Notes: generated by a model not told the origin, from the sequence alone. 64,000 bases of DNA from Mansonella perstans (GCA_037074765.1 JBAMDO010000063.1:62001-126000), one strand, 5' to 3'; shown: positions 38,874 through 53,035, counted from the stretch's first letter. Translations and numbers: made by a program.

Positions 38874-41231
38874 TCAAAGATGAACATCACTTGAACAATC
38901 ACAGTTTTTAGTTAAGTTTGTATCGATATAAACAAGTCGATTATCCAATGGCACGGCTCGAATTTTATAGCATCCACCTACATCCCGTAGATTTGCATTA
39001 TTGTAATTGCAAGATTTGCTAAAATCATAATCCGACAGGTTTGTTGGACACCTGCAAACACTTCTACTTTTGTACTTTTCTTTTTTGATTGAAAATTTAA
39101 TTAAAGATTTAGTCATTTTGCGTTTTACAATCCTACTTTCTTTTGTTGAAGAAATGGAAATAATTTCAACAGCGGTAATCTATTCGATAACCTTAATGAT
39201 TCCTTTCCACATTCACTTGTTACTTGAATATGATAACTGTTTTTATACAGTTAGTTATATGCACAAATTTAATCTTAAGAGTCAAATGCCAAGCAAAAAA
39301 TCATTGAATTGAAATATTAATCCATCCAACAAAGCTATTTGCACGAGTTTAGATGAAATAAACCATTTCTATTATTTGTACAAGTCATTTCATAAGAGTA
39401 CAGCTGTGATAGTGCCAAGCATCTTCCATATCTAGTAAGTAATTAAATATGCAAGTAGGAAAAATTCAAAAATTTCGTCTCATTAGTGGCAAAAAAGTTC
39501 GGGGCAATAGTATTAATGCTCACTGTTCATTATTCAAATGTTATCATTACTAACAAGTAAATATTGCATGGTGCACTGTCAACTCGATCGGCCAAATTCA
39601 CCGGACATTCCGGTTTTCCGCCATTTCGAGCTTGTATGATGGAACTTTTGTTCACTTTGCGAAAACGTTGTGGGTAAGTGCCGTCTTCAGACACTCGACA
39701 CGTGGCTGAGCAATCAGACCATTCGAGATATGAAAAAAGGCATGGAAATTTCTTTACTCCAACTGCGCTCCGTACCTTCAATATTTCTTTCAATGAAAAT
39801 TGATCTATCAAAATATTCCTGCTAAAGACATATCTGCTTCATATCTAATATCGTGTGATATAAGGCGCGAGATAGTATAACTAATAACTGATAAGAGACA
39901 GATAGTAAACAGATACAAAATTTTTCAACTGAACATTATTTCTTCAAAATTCCATTGGAAAAAGATATGTAGCAAATGGAAATACTATTAAATGATAAAG
40001 TTTCTTTAAAGAACTTTTCCAGACATAGTAATTTCATAAAACTGCACAAATATAAAGCATTTAAAAATGCTTTTAAAAAAGATATCCTTTGGCAAAAAGC
40101 ATTTAATAATAGCACAGTCATCACAAAAAATGATCAAAAAATTACAAATAAACAAGGTTATCAATGATTGTAAGCAGATTTGCATATAGCACTTACATAC
40201 TTTATCTAAATATAAATATACTTACCTGAACGTTAAGGACGATATTCCAGATGATAAACGTGACAAGTATGAGTAATAGGAGCATATTAATAATTGTTGC
40301 GAAGAAATTGATTATTAGTAATATACGAACTTTTTTATTGCGTATCAATGGTAAGATTCGCTGCAAATATAGTATAAATGATGTACTTGAGAATTTCTTT
40401 GAAAAATTTAAATTTTATTGAACATCTATAAAAAAGCATGCTCAAAAAAATTTTTTAAAAAAGCAAACACGAATTAAAGTTGAAATAATATAACCGGATT
40501 TCATTGATCTACTCATCGTTCCTTCGAAGTCGCTGATATCTGAGAGCTGTAAGAAAGTAATGAATTCTGGAAAGTAATGAAATACATAAAATCAGGCTTC
40601 TTCGAATCCAAAGTTTGTCACAATTGTGAAATACCTCTTCCGTAGCTTCTCCAGCAGATACGTTTACCATTTTTGGTACTTGTTCACTCAATTGTTCAAC
40701 ATCATCACTTAATGGTATCGGGCTAGTTCCATCTTGTTGTGATAATTCTGCCTAAATTCTCATTACAAGTTTTAAAATCGTAGGTTTTTATGTTAAAACT
40801 ATTGTTTAGTTTGAAATAATACTAAATCAGTTCAAGAATAATAAACATGTCAAGTAATAGTTACATATAATCAAATAATAGTTATATCTCTCAGATATCT
40901 ATGAAGATTCCATTTTTTCTTACTTTCTAATGCCAGTAATATCACATATTATATCATTAGCAAAAATTACTCTCCATGTTTAATACCGTAAACATGGCCA
41001 GTTCCTTCTTTACGCATAACAATGCTCCATATATGAATGCTCCGACAGTTCTATGAGTCAAATAATCTGTTGAATATTATTTGATTAAATCAAGACAAGA
41101 AGGCTTACCTGCATGGGAAGGTCCATTTTCCCACGGTTGGGAAGTAAATCATGACTTGATTTAGTTGGCCGAGTCGAATCTGTAACTGCAACTCCTGTTT
41201 GTGGAGGTGTACTTAAGATTTGTGACTCCAT
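38874..41231 (-). CDS. Type II membrane protein with a thrombospondin type-1 repeat (paralogue A)
   Basis: Six exons (41109-41231, 40635-40751, 40469-40546, 40226-40360, 39555-39775, 38874-39051) join in frame to 283 codons. The acidic N-terminal part (residues 1-106) has no signal peptide. One hydrophobic segment at about 117-145 (LLIINFFATIINMLLLLILV) should anchor it with the C-terminus outside. A thrombospondin type-1-like repeat follows at about 160-225 (LEWSDCSATC), then a cysteine module (CPTNLSDYDF, GGCYKIRAVPLDNRLVYIDT). Exon 4 has the same length as in the neighbouring paralogue and all intron phases agree. The exon 5 acceptor (ATTGAAG) is weak but gives the same spacing to the first cysteine as the paralogue. 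Function unknown. Confidence 0.85.
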
Positions 41232-42132
41232 TTTATTTCACTCTAAATTATATAACTTTAATATATCAGTTGATATGTTTGAAAAAAAAACCAACGATCA
41301 GTAAAACCAAAATATTCCTGCAGGGAAAAAATATTTGAGTGAAAAGTGGTCGAATCCCAAAAATCTTTCAATATATCAAATGAAAACACAACGTGAGGAT
41401 CAACCTCTCGACATGAGAATCAACCGCTCAATACGAGAATCAATCAAACACAAGAAATCCAATTAATTAATTTTCATTTTATAAGCATTTATATAAGAGA
41501 TTGCATGCATAATATGCAACATGTTATGCAAATACAATATGCATGCTTTGCTAATGTTTGCTGCAAGTAATAGAAATTTCCGTAAATGGTGCAAAATTAC
41601 TCCAATAATCTACTTCAAGACGTTCCACAAACTTTTTAATAAGCATAATCCGAATACAAACTTATCCGTAGTATCTATCTACAGACTCTAGATGTCTACA
41701 GATTTGCAACAGCACATATCCACAGACTATTCGAAATTGCATAAAAATTTCAATTAGCTTCACGAATAACTATAAGAAATGCAAATGACACAAATTACAC
41801 ACACATTCCGGAAGAATTCCCCTCCGGAATCCCTTCCGGAATACATGAAGCAGCAAAATGAGTTTCAACATTGATTTACGACATTTAATGCATTTAAAAA
41901 TTCTTTCCTGGCTCCAGTAATTCTCTGCTTCATTGAAAAGTTATCGTTGAATGGAAAACAAAGTTCACTGAAATTTTGTCATCTAATTAATTTTTTATCT
42001 CTTAATTTTCCTCTCTAGATTAAGCAACAATAACCTTCACTGAACTACCTAAGTAATTCTTACTAAAATTTACCATAACTTCTATTAAAATTCAAATTAA
42101 TTCGTTTTAATTTTAGCTCAAACAATCAAGAA

Positions 42133-44428
42133 TTAAAATAAGAATGTTTTTATGTGATCACATTCTGCTTCTGAACAATTTTGTGTCAAATCAGCATCCA
42201 TTAAAATCAAGCGGTCATCCAGTGGCACATCACGAATACGATAACATCCGCCAGATGATTCTTTCAGCGAATCTTTGTAATAACAATGGGTAAATGGATA
42301 TTCTGATAAATTTGTGGGACATCTGCAAATATTCTATGATTGTAATGATGACAAGATAGTATAATACGAAATATTGAAAGTTAATTGTTATGATAACCTA
42401 AAGGTGTTGCAAGGTGCGAGATCCATGCGAGTGTCTAAATCGTCAGGACAATCCGGTTTCTCACCTCCACGTGCTTGCACTATTGAATTTTGATTAACAT
42501 AACGGTGCATTTGTGGATAATTTGACGAACCATCCCAGCAACTTGCAGAACATGATGACCATGGTCCATACGTAAAGATACACGGTGACGGTTGGTCATT
42601 TAGAATGCTCGAAATCTGTAGCATATATTTCAAATCATACTATCACTAAAGTAATTTTGCAAAACAGTCTTATTGAGATAACTTCTAAACCGTAATTGAT
42701 GTACTTTTGTTAAGAAAAAAGTAATAAAACTTATAAAGCTCACTTAAAAAAATAAAATATAAAATAAAATAAAAATCATAATGCTACATTATTATTTAAA
42801 AAAAAAGGAAAAGAAAGAAATAAAACTGATGTCTTTTGTCTTTAGCAGAAATTCTTTCATATATGATGTGACAGCGTATACCCTTCTAACTTTTCAATCA
42901 ATTCAAATGGCAGCATATACTTTCTAACTTTTGAATCAATTCAGATGATAGCAAGTACCTTCTAACTTTTGAATCAATTCAGAGTGTTTAATACCAGCCG
43001 TCCTTCCTTCCTGATTTCTTTTGTGGTGATGCAAATAGCATCATCATTAGCAAATAGAAGTTAAATCGAGAGTAAGACTGGTCCACAACAGAAAGAACAA
43101 CTATTCTGGCAGACAACACATTTGATTCGCTCAATTTTATAAATTTCCAATTTTCCTCTTCAAGTTTTATGCATTTACAATTCTTTTTTCAAGTTCTAAG
43201 CATTTCCAATTTTCTGCTGCAGTTTCATACATTTCCAGTTCCCTTTTCAAGTTATAAGCATGCATGACCGGAACAGGTAAATGATAACAAAAAGAAATTA
43301 CCCGGAAAATAAGAATGATTTGATTAAGTAGAAATGCAAGTATAAACAACACTAGTAAGAAGTTGACTAGCAACAAGATAGTATTGACCACTGCTAAATA
43401 GCGGACTGTTTTGTTCCTCATCAACGAGTAAATACGCTGAAGTACGGCACGAATATTTATAATATAAATGCAAATCACTATTTTATATTATTATTACCGC
43501 TGAAATATACAGTAATTCAGAGTACTAGTGATTCAGATAATTTCATTTTAATCACTAATACACGGCATTTTCCATCATTATCCTTACAGTACTCAATCGA
43601 CAACACCATTTCCATATCACAATGATGAGTTAAATTAGATGTGACATATTTGTGACAGTAACTTTACACTGAAAAGCTTACATTAAACCACATGAGCAGC
43701 TGATTAATGCTACTACCTCGGGATTTCGCTGCAGATGACGTTTTCGAATACATTTCCGGATCGGAAACATCAGATAACTGAGACAGTTTACAAATGGGTT
43801 ACTATATAAAACGAGAATGAGCTGTGGATTTAATGCAATGTAAAAAATGATGTGTTGGAAGATTTTTTAAAATTTAAAAAGTTGAGTAAATAGAAATTGA
43901 AGGAAGAAAAATCAATTTGAAAATAACAGTGAAAAAAAACCTCATCGGTATTTTCGCCAACCAGAAATTCCGCTTGTTCAGGAATGCTCTCGCTAGATTG
44001 TTCTAATTCTGCATTGTCCGGTATTGGATTCAACTCTTCAGATGATTGCTTCTACAGATGATCAAATTAAATCGTCCTCCCGGAGCTGCTAGTGGTCAGA
44101 AGTAGGAATAACGGACACATAATTCACACTTCTATTCATGTTTATATTAATTTTGGAATATCGATATGGAAAAATTTGTGACTGTATTATGATCAGGTGA
44201 CTAGTAATGTCATCAGTACAGAGCAATGAATTTCATAGTAAATTTTGAAACATATGACATCATCGAAATTAAATTTAAGAGACCAAATAATAAAGCGGTA
44301 ATTTATTTTATCGTAGTTTAATTTATCAGCGAAATGATAAAATATACACGTACCACCGTTGAGCTTGAATTTTTCGTTCCATTGCTAGATGATTTTTTAA
44401 ATGTCCATGATATGGCTTTAAAATTCAT
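42133..44428 (-). CDS. Type II membrane protein with a thrombospondin type-1 repeat (paralogue B)
   Basis: Six exons (44354-44428, 43941-44051, 43682-43777, 43302-43436, 42398-42615, 42133-42322) join in frame to 274 codons. The layout matches its neighbour: a polar N-terminus, LSDVSDPEMY in exon 3, a membrane segment at about 105-132 (VVNTILLLVNFLLVLFILAF), a thrombospondin type-1-like repeat (YGPWSSCSASCW, ARGGEKPDCPDD) and a C-terminal cysteine module (CPTNLSEYPF, GGCYRIRDVPLDDRL). It lies 0.9 kb upstream of paralogue A on the same strand, so the pair arose by tandem duplication. Protein divergence is large, so the event is old. No close family outside nematodes comes to mind. Confidence 0.86.
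42870..42985. repeat. About 40-bp tandem repeat, three copies
   Basis: Copies share CTTCTAACTTTTGAATCAAT followed by TCAGATG-like sequence. They lie in the intron between exons 4 and 5 of the upstream thrombospondin-repeat gene. Confidence 0.8.
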
Positions 44429-45680
44429 CGTAGAATTGTTAACATATCAAGCTAAAAAGTAAATTTGATGTCATAAAATTTTGCAGTGCATTTTTTAAAG
44501 AAAATTCCTGTCGGATCATCAAAGAAAACTATTTGTCACAATTTGTCAACTTTTGTCATACACTTCTCATATTTCGAATAAATAATTAAAACCGCCGTCT
44601 GAGCAACAAAACTTCAGAACATTAAGGTAGGAATTATGGTGATCATGACAATATCACTAAAGAATTAACGGAAAACCGAGCTAGATTCGGCCAACTGAGC
44701 AACACGGAACAAAAAATTTCAGGACTTGGAAGGTAGAAATTCAGGTCAGGCGATCATGAGAACATCACTAAAGAATTAACGGAAATTCAATCCGATCGCT
44801 AGATCCGGCCGATTGCTGCGATTGCTTCCACTTCGAATGAATTCTTTAGACGAATGATTACAAACACATGCTTCTTTTTCAACGATGCTATATAATTTAC
44901 TGAATTCTTCTAAATGCGCTGATCGTAATACATGCAATCCTTACGATAAGCAATAATATGAGATGTGAATTAGTCTTCCTCTTAATTAATTATTGATACT
45001 CATGTCATCAGTCTGAAGTGGATCAGATCATATAGGACAATCTAGTAATGCAGCATTTATTAATTCAGAGTAAACTGAAAATCTTCCACTATGATTCCAT
45101 GCAATTTTCTAGCTGATAGCCAATAACACAGCAGTGATTATAGTGTCAATAATTACCACATAAACTATTTCATAAATTTTTCTTATAACTAACAAGAATG
45201 GAGAAACAGATATGAATGGTGACAAATGACAAAAATGATGACAGAAAAAAAAAAAAAAACAATATTTACGAAACACATGCAAAACTTCATAGTAACAATG
45301 GAACTAATGAAAAACAGATACGATACGAAATGAACGGCAGTATGAGATCACGAGTTATGTACACATTTCTCTCAGAAAACTTACCAACACTATTAATCCA
45401 ACGGCATTTTTTTTCTCAAGGTAGCATATATGAATCGTTAGCAGTGATAGCGGTAAGAAAACCTGGGGTAGCTGGGACATATAACTTTGCATAAAACATA
45501 ATAGTAAACGGAAAAGCTCAATTAATAATAACAAAAATGAGTTACGAATTCGAAATTCCATATAGTTATAAAAGCTAATACCACACTTGTATTTTTTAAA
45601 TCTGACCTAAAATTCTTTTTAGATGCAAAAGAATCCTGATAATGATGAAGAGGTACATTTATTAAAGTACAAATATTAAT
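44429..45680. other. Intergenic region upstream of paralogue B
   Basis: About 1.25 kb. A diverged duplication of about 110 bases (around 44620-44700 and 44720-44830) shares TCACTAAAGAATTAACGGAA. The 92-codon plus-strand frame at 45216-45494 is asparagine/lysine-rich at its start and has no recognised domain. Nothing else is supported. Confidence 0.55.
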
Positions 45681-48600
45681 TTATGCAGCAGCGTTGTTGT
45701 GTTTTTCATAAAAATATGCAATACACTCTTCCAGTAATTTGTCATTCAACACATATTTCATAGCCATCCTTTCAGCTACCATTTGCAAAAGGCCATTAAT
45801 CAAACGTTTCTCAAGTGGAAAATTGATATCCAAAAGCTTCCTGAAAATCCCTTTGTAAATCATAAAACATAAGCGACACATAGAAAAGACATGGTGGAGG
45901 AAGAGGAACTAACATTATGTAATTATGCAGAAGTGCTTTGCCTTTTTCCGGAATTGAAATAAATAGCTTCTCGACAGTATCGAATTTTAAAATATCAACA
46001 TCATTGCTCACACTGTCTGTATCAATCGACTTCTAAACAAAACCATATAGAGCTAGGAAAGTTCAGGAATACATGAAGACCCTTTCCTGAGTAAAAATAT
46101 GCAAGAAATTTTCAGATTCCGCCTTTTTAAAGAATAGCCGAGATTATTCATCTCATCTAGAATACTGTCTTAAAAAAATTATAATGGTCCGGTGAATTTA
46201 GTTTATATTTCCTCAGTGTAAACAGGTTTAACTGAAATCAGTTTCCCTTAAAATAGAGTAATAATGAGAGTAACGCCGTTTATACACAATAAATTATAAT
46301 ATTATAGGCCGGTATTAATTGTCATTATTATCCAACTGACGAGAAGATATATAAAAAATGATGCTAAACTCAAATTCAAAATAAATTACAAAACAAATGT
46401 TCAAAAATAAAAATCTTACTATTGTCTCTGTCTTTATATTTGATATGCGTGAACGTTTCTTCCCAGACCTATTCTTTCCATTTTCTGAAATTACTAAGTC
46501 ATTAATAATGATGAGAAAACAAAAACTTTAAAATGAAGATGTTGTCACCTCTAGAAGCACATTTAGTAAAAAAATGACTCCAATGATTCAGTAGAGCTTT
46601 AACTTATTTACAATATAATGAAAATGTTAAAATTTATTATCTTCTGCAAGCTTTGTAATTCTAAAATATTCTGAAACAGCAAGTTTGATATTAATGCAAT
46701 CAAGCAGAAATTCATTATTTCCTGTTACGAGGACACCTAATTTGTTACAATGAAAATTTGATGACTTAAACCGTAAGGCAAATTTCGCTCTATGAGTACA
46801 ATCTTCGCAAATTTAAAAGAAGCAACTACAATGTACTTAATATCAACGATGGATAAGATCAGAGTACAGCACAAAAATTCCTTACCATTCAACAAATTCA
46901 GTGCAACCACGAATGCGGAAAAGTCAATCGTCACAGCAGCAAATGCATCACGGCATCGTTTGTGATATATCTGCATGAAAATAAACAATAAGTAAGCTGG
47001 CCTCTCTTATTTCCGGAAAGAAAAAACCCCTTCGATGATTGCTTGATAACCTAAAATGACATCTACTGTTGCTACCAATACTGGTCATTATTTATACATA
47101 CATGCACCGTACATTACTGAAATATTCTACAGTAATATGAACAATACAATTTTGATCATACCTCCAATATGTCTTCATTTGGTCCATCATGAATTTTCAA
47201 TGTTTCCGCAATGGAAAGCCCATCGAGAAGAACATGTTCTAAGCAAATCTGCATATTCTGCAAAACAAAAACAATATTCCGGATCGTCTTTTCGAAATGA
47301 TTATTGATTGCATCACTTATATCTGAAAAGAAAAGCATCAATCTACAATGTAAACATACCGTTTGTGCCGCTTCCGAACGACGATACTGACGACTAATAA
47401 GATATGAAATCACATTCTTCATAAGTTGTTCTTCGTTTTTAACATCATTTTCTACAAGAAGCGTAAGCACGTCAATCTTCTCAGTAAACACTCCTCGAGG
47501 TATAACATTGATCGATTTACACTTTTTCTAAAATATTACGAACAATTCAAAGAACAAATAGACATCTGTTGAAGTGAAATTGAAATCCTATATGTAAGAT
47601 GTGAAATGCGACAAATAATAAATTTAGATGAGCTTTAGTTATTTATTAAAAGAAATCGCCTTGTGAAGATTCAAGTTAAAACATGCCCATTAACCTTTGC
47701 AGGAAAAATTCCATCTGATTCAGGTGATTTTGCATAATTAAGTTCTTTATCATCGCACAATCTTTTATTTTCATGACGAGGCAAAGCAACAACTGTACTC
47801 CTAGCCTTCTTCATCTTAAAAAAACGATTAATATAAAAAATATCTTCCGAACAGAAGGCAATTATAGTAAGTGGAAAAATTTGTCACAAAAATTTGCCAA
47901 AATTTACTACGGAAAGATCAGAATCAGTATCATAAGGATTTCCATGTTTCGTCCACTTTCATTATGCACTAGTAAGATCTTTTCTCCGAGATGGTGCAGA
48001 GAAAGCTGGATGGAATACATGTCACATGATAGAGGCTATTAAAGCAGAAAACGAAGTTTATCATTCATCATTTAAAGGCAGATAACACTGGGGCAATATT
48101 TTCTGAAAATCGATTAATCGTTTTTTACGGAACTGAAAATTTCAGTTAATATAAGCTTGTTAGTAAATATTACCACATTTTCTGCCCATAAAAATCCCTT
48201 AAGTAAGCGAACGTATGAATTGACAATAGTTATAGGCACTTCTGTTATCGCTTTGTACATTTCTGACGTTTGCTGTTCCGTGAAAACTTTTATAATTGCT
48301 TCGCGGATTTTTCTGGTATCGTCACCACAACCGAATTCTCGTAATAGCTAAAACTGTGAAATAAGCGGATACAAAAATTTTAAGCTACAGCTTATCAATT
48401 TAGTTTTGGTCACATTTCATTTTGATATAATGTAATAAACTTATTCTTCAGCACCTACAGCGGTAAATGTGAATGAGATAGTACCGTAAAAAAGCTATTC
48501 CAAAATAAGTGAGGCTTTAATACACTAAGCAATTACAAGATAGGAACGATTAAAAACACGACATCTAAGTACACATAAGTAAGCAAAACAAAAAATAACA

Positions 48601-51286
48601 GTTGGTGCCACCGATGAATATTTTATAACAAAGCGCAATAAAGCATATCAAAGACTGAAATTTCAACACTTCCGAATAAAAAACTATATATATACCTTAT
48701 CAATTTTCGATTCGAGTTCCAAGCCATTTCCAGAAAAATCTTCAGCTTCAACACATCCAAATTCCTCATTAATTAACATTTTGGCTATTTCGCGATCGTT
48801 ATCAGTTACTAAAAAAGAAAAACCAAAAAGTTTTGACGGTTAATAAAAAAATTACAGTTAACATCGCTCAGTCTACAAATGATAGTTTTCATCTCAAACT
48901 TGCATATTACTAGAAAAGTGACAACACCACGACGTAAACGACATGTACAAAAGAAGAGAAATAAATAAAAAAGATAAACTTTTTCTATATGATTATATCA
49001 GTTGCATCTTCAGAAATGAACCTTTTTCTGGAAAATCTTCCTCTCTCATTTCATTTTTTCCATATTTCTGGGCTGTTTGCTGTTTGGTTTTTCGAGAATG
49101 AGGTAAATTTAAAGCATTCCGCACAATGCACACGTGCTTCATGACTGTTCGAGGTGTTAAGTTAGTAGCTTTTGCTGCATCAACTCCTGTACGACCCTCA
49201 TGCAACACCCTGGAAATAATTGAATAATGTACAATTAAAAATTTTCCATTCTTACATATATGATGATTTGAAAATACAGAAACTTACATGCCTACAGCTT
49301 TACGTATAGCAACCGATTTCGCTGAATGTCTGGTGGAGGTTCTGCAATAGACATGGATACATTTATCAATATGTTTTTTATCAATCATTGAAATATCTCG
49401 TATAAAATCCTTCTGTGCACTTCTCATTTTTCGTCTTTCTTTTCCATCTTTCGTCTGATTATTGTCAGTTGCATTACTTTCATCATCTGCAAAGGATTCG
49501 AATTCTGATGGAAATCCAGAAGTTGCAAATTGCATTAAGCTTTTTGATTATAAAAGTGATTAATATTTTCTGTTCTCACATGCTAAAAGTTGACCATTAA
49601 ATCTCACACTCAGGTTGCCTAATACTTGTGATGTCGGTCATCAAACCAGCATAATGCTCCATCTCTGATAAACTGAAAACATTTTTAACTCATACAGCTG
49701 CTGAAAAGGAACTCGAATTAAAGATAAAATGACATACAGCATGTTTGGCTAGACATCTCTGCCTCCTCATTTTTCATTTCTATTTCAATTTTATTCTCTT
49801 CTGCAGCCGAAATAATACTTCGATTACGTTCTGTCACTAAATTTGCTCTATTCAGTAACTTTTCAACCATATTGTAATAGGTTCGAAAGTATGAAACAGC
49901 AAGCTTATAGCGCTGGCAAGCCTCCTGAAAATATTTCATAAGAACATAAGTTACAGTACGCATATGTGGAAATTACAAACTAATGAAAGCCAATGAAAAG
50001 TTTAAAAAAATTTTCTCATAAAAGCCAACTGCTTTAAATAAGAATAAAATCTAAGGGAACTAAATAGTTGTTAACTGCACTAAATAGTTGTTAAATACAT
50101 TAAATAGTTGTTAACTGAACTAAATAGTTGTTGATTGCACTAAATATTTGTAACTGCACTAAATAGCTGTTAATTGCATTAATCACAACTATAGAATAAT
50201 TGGAAAGTGGAAATCAAAAATAGTGCCTGCCTGCTCAGACATCGTCTTGCAGTGCACATCTGTCACCGCATTCTTCAGTCGTTCCTTTGTTTCATCGCTC
50301 ACTCTGCTATATCCTACCACGATGTCTATCGCACGACGAATTTTTTCATCAACATGACCTGCAAATTATGAAAAATTCTAAAAAAAATTGACCACCATCA
50401 CTTGAATGATTTATTTTGCTTCGCAATCAAACACTGATCACAGTTCGATCAGTTTTTCACCAGCAATTCATGCATATAACAATAAGGAAACAAACCATTT
50501 ATTATGCTATCCATTGAAGTCTTCCCATTCTTCTCAGCATCCACTATTTTGCCCGCAGAATTCACAACGTTTCTATTTTCCGAAGCCTTTAAATATTCGA
50601 TTGTATTTAAACAAATTAGAAACGAATTTAAATGCATGACCGCTTTCCAAAAAAGGTCTTTGACTCTTTGCTCAACAGTATAAGATTGAATAAAGAAAAA
50701 GCGCCACTTTAATCATTCTTACGTCAACTTCAAATAAAATACCAGTATACATCAGATATGCTTACAGTTCGACTTCATGATACGTTCGATGGAGACCGTT
50801 AACCCTTTCTTCTAAGTCAAGTTAAAAATGACATGGCCAAAATCCAAATTACTTAAAAATATTGGTATATTTTACATTAAAAAAAAAAAAAAAATATTAG
50901 TCTTAAGACAGAAAAAATCAATATCTCACCGATTAGGACAAAAGAAACCAGTATCTCACCGATTATGAAAAAAAAATCAATATCTAACCGATATTTTCTG
51001 TTCATTCGTAGCATTTTCATTGCAACCATTAGTATTTTGTACATCAGAAGAACACAAACTGGTGGACTGTTGAAACGTTTCCGTCTTTTCACGAATGCTC
51101 TTCTCAACGGGTATATTCCCAATACTACACGTGAAAAACATCAATTCTTACTTTAAAATTTCCAAAGTTCGTCTAATCTCTTACACTTCATAATGCATAA
51201 ATATATAGTTCTATTTTCAAAATTATTTTGTAAAATATTTCAAAATGCACTTACTTTGCAGTTCTATTCACATCTATCACTTCCAT
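45681..51286 (-). CDS. Unrecognised 767-residue protein with a helix-turn-helix-like segment
   Basis: Eighteen exons join in frame: 51255-51286, 50989-51124, 50766-50811, 50496-50663, 50231-50358, 49734-49924, 49610-49672, 49288-49539, 49022-49209, 48696-48808, 48174-48347, 47695-47814, 47360-47527, 47162-47257, 46886-46970, 46420-46484, 45914-46032 and 45681-45840. The ATG directly follows TTTGCAG. Residues about 320-372 (KSVAIRKAVGM, GVDAAKATNLTPRTVMKHV) look like a Pipsqueak-type helix-turn-helix, suggesting DNA binding. The rest is charged and helical, with FGCGDDTRKIREAI and a helical C-terminus rich in Leu/Glu (LLDINFPLEKRLINGLLQMV). No signal peptide or membrane segment. I do not know the family. 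The acceptor of exon 4 and donor of exon 6 are weak but are the ones that keep the frame. Confidence 0.75.
50058..50182. repeat. About 20-bp tandem repeat, six copies
   Basis: Imperfect copies of TAAATAGTTGTTAACTGCAC in the intron between exons 5 and 6 of the unrecognised gene. Confidence 0.85.
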
Positions 51287-51295
51287 CTGCAAATC
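51287..51295 (-). promoter_or_regulatory. Candidate spliced-leader acceptor
   Basis: GATTTGCAG on the minus strand abuts the ATG of the 767-residue protein, leaving no 5' leader, which is typical of trans-spliced nematode mRNAs. Confidence 0.6.
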
Positions 51296-52419
51296 AAATA
51301 TTCGACCCAATGCCAATAAAATAATATAAAATTGCAAATTGTTGGCAAATACACCTGCAATAAATCGATACAAAAGTCAGAATACATCTGCACATAATGA
51401 AATTATCAAGCATACAAGATTATACAAGGACTAATTACTATATTTTAATTATGTAAGATGAAGAAAAGTATAACTAATGTTATCAACAAAAATATGTGTA
51501 CGAAAGAGATAGAATGAAGCAACCCTATGATTCAATTTTCAAAATTTCCCAAGCACATCTTTATTATGAACCAAAAAATCGATTAGGCACAACTGAAAAA
51601 ACTTGATTTATCATCAAACGAAATTCAATTACAAACTCTTCAAATTTTAAATGACACTTGAAATTACAGTAAGTAGTGTATGAAATTGATAATTCATTTC
51701 AAATTAAACCTAGATTTGATTACTGCAACAGGCTACAACAGTTATAATTCGACAACTTTCATAATTGAAATTCAAAAAATTCAATGACACATTTCGCACC
51801 AAATCTCAATTCTATTTTCATTTCTCTATTTTGTTTCAGTTGTCTGAATCCCTCATTTCCCATACACACTCTCTTATCGCAGCGCTACGATATTGATAGC
51901 AGTGCGCTCTTTTGTCACTGAACAAATGTACCGTATATGGAACACGTACATTCCCACGCACGTATATTCATTGTACCGTGATAGTGTGCTTTTACCTTTC
52001 ATTGATGAATACTCAGTGACTGCATACTGTTCATGCCATCTTTCTATATTTCCGAAAGAAAAGTCCAAAAATCTAATCTTACGAAAGGCAATTAAAGTTG
52101 TTATGTAAAATTCAGTTATCAATTGGAATTAATTAATCAATTTTACTAGAAATTAATAAATACTTCTTTACGCCTTATGCTGTTTTCCTTTCCTTCAGTG
52201 TTATCTTTAACAAACAATTCTTTTAAAACCGTCCTTAAATTTAATTTTCTTAAGCACATCCCACCGACTAACGAAAAAGCGAAAAAAATTTACTAAAATT
52301 TTCTAATTATTAAAGACAATAAGCGTGGTACGAGTTTCCAAACCTGTCAGTTCTTTTTGGTCGCACTTTGCACGGTGTAGTGAGTTGTAGTGAAAATGGA
52401 TGAATAAGAGGGGAAAATG

Positions 52420-52590
52420 GCTTAATATACATATACACATATACAAACATAAGAAAACGAACATACATATACACAGAAATATACACACCTACGCATATAC
52501 AAGCATCAAGAAATAAACAGATACACGCACGCACATACACACACACGTACACATACACACACATACACGTACACATACACATACACAATT
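52420..52590. repeat. (CA)n/(TACA)n microsatellite
   Basis: Runs of ATACACATATAC and CACACA; the cysteine/methionine-rich open frames on the minus strand are artefacts of it. Confidence 0.9.
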
Positions 52591-52757
52591 GCCTGATTAG
52601 TATCGATTTTAAAAATTAGATTTTTGATTATTAAGTACAAAGCTTTTGATTTGAGTTCTATTGAATGAGCAGTTAAGTCGTAATGTTCTTTGTTCCATAA
52701 CAATGATTGTATTGTAAACGTTTGAGGTTTCATTGTTTATTATCACTCTCTAAATCT

Positions 52758-53035
52758 CATGTCTACAGTAATCACTATTCATTATCAGTCTGTAAACCAT
52801 CATGTCTACAGTAATCACTATTCATTATCAGTCTGTAAACCATCATGTCTACAGTAATCACTATTCATTATCAGTCTGTAAACCATCATGTCTACAGTAA
52901 TCACTATTCATTATCAGTCTGTAAACCATCATGTCTACAGTAATCACTATTCATTATCAGTCTGTAAACCATCATGTCTACAGTAATCACTATTCATTAT
53001 CAGTCTGTAAACCATCATGTCTACAGTAATAGATA
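52758..53035. repeat. 43-bp minisatellite, six full copies
   Basis: The unit begins CATGTCTACAGTAATCACTA; starts are every 43 bases from 52758 to 53016, the last copy truncated. The copies are almost identical, indicating recent expansion. Confidence 0.95.
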
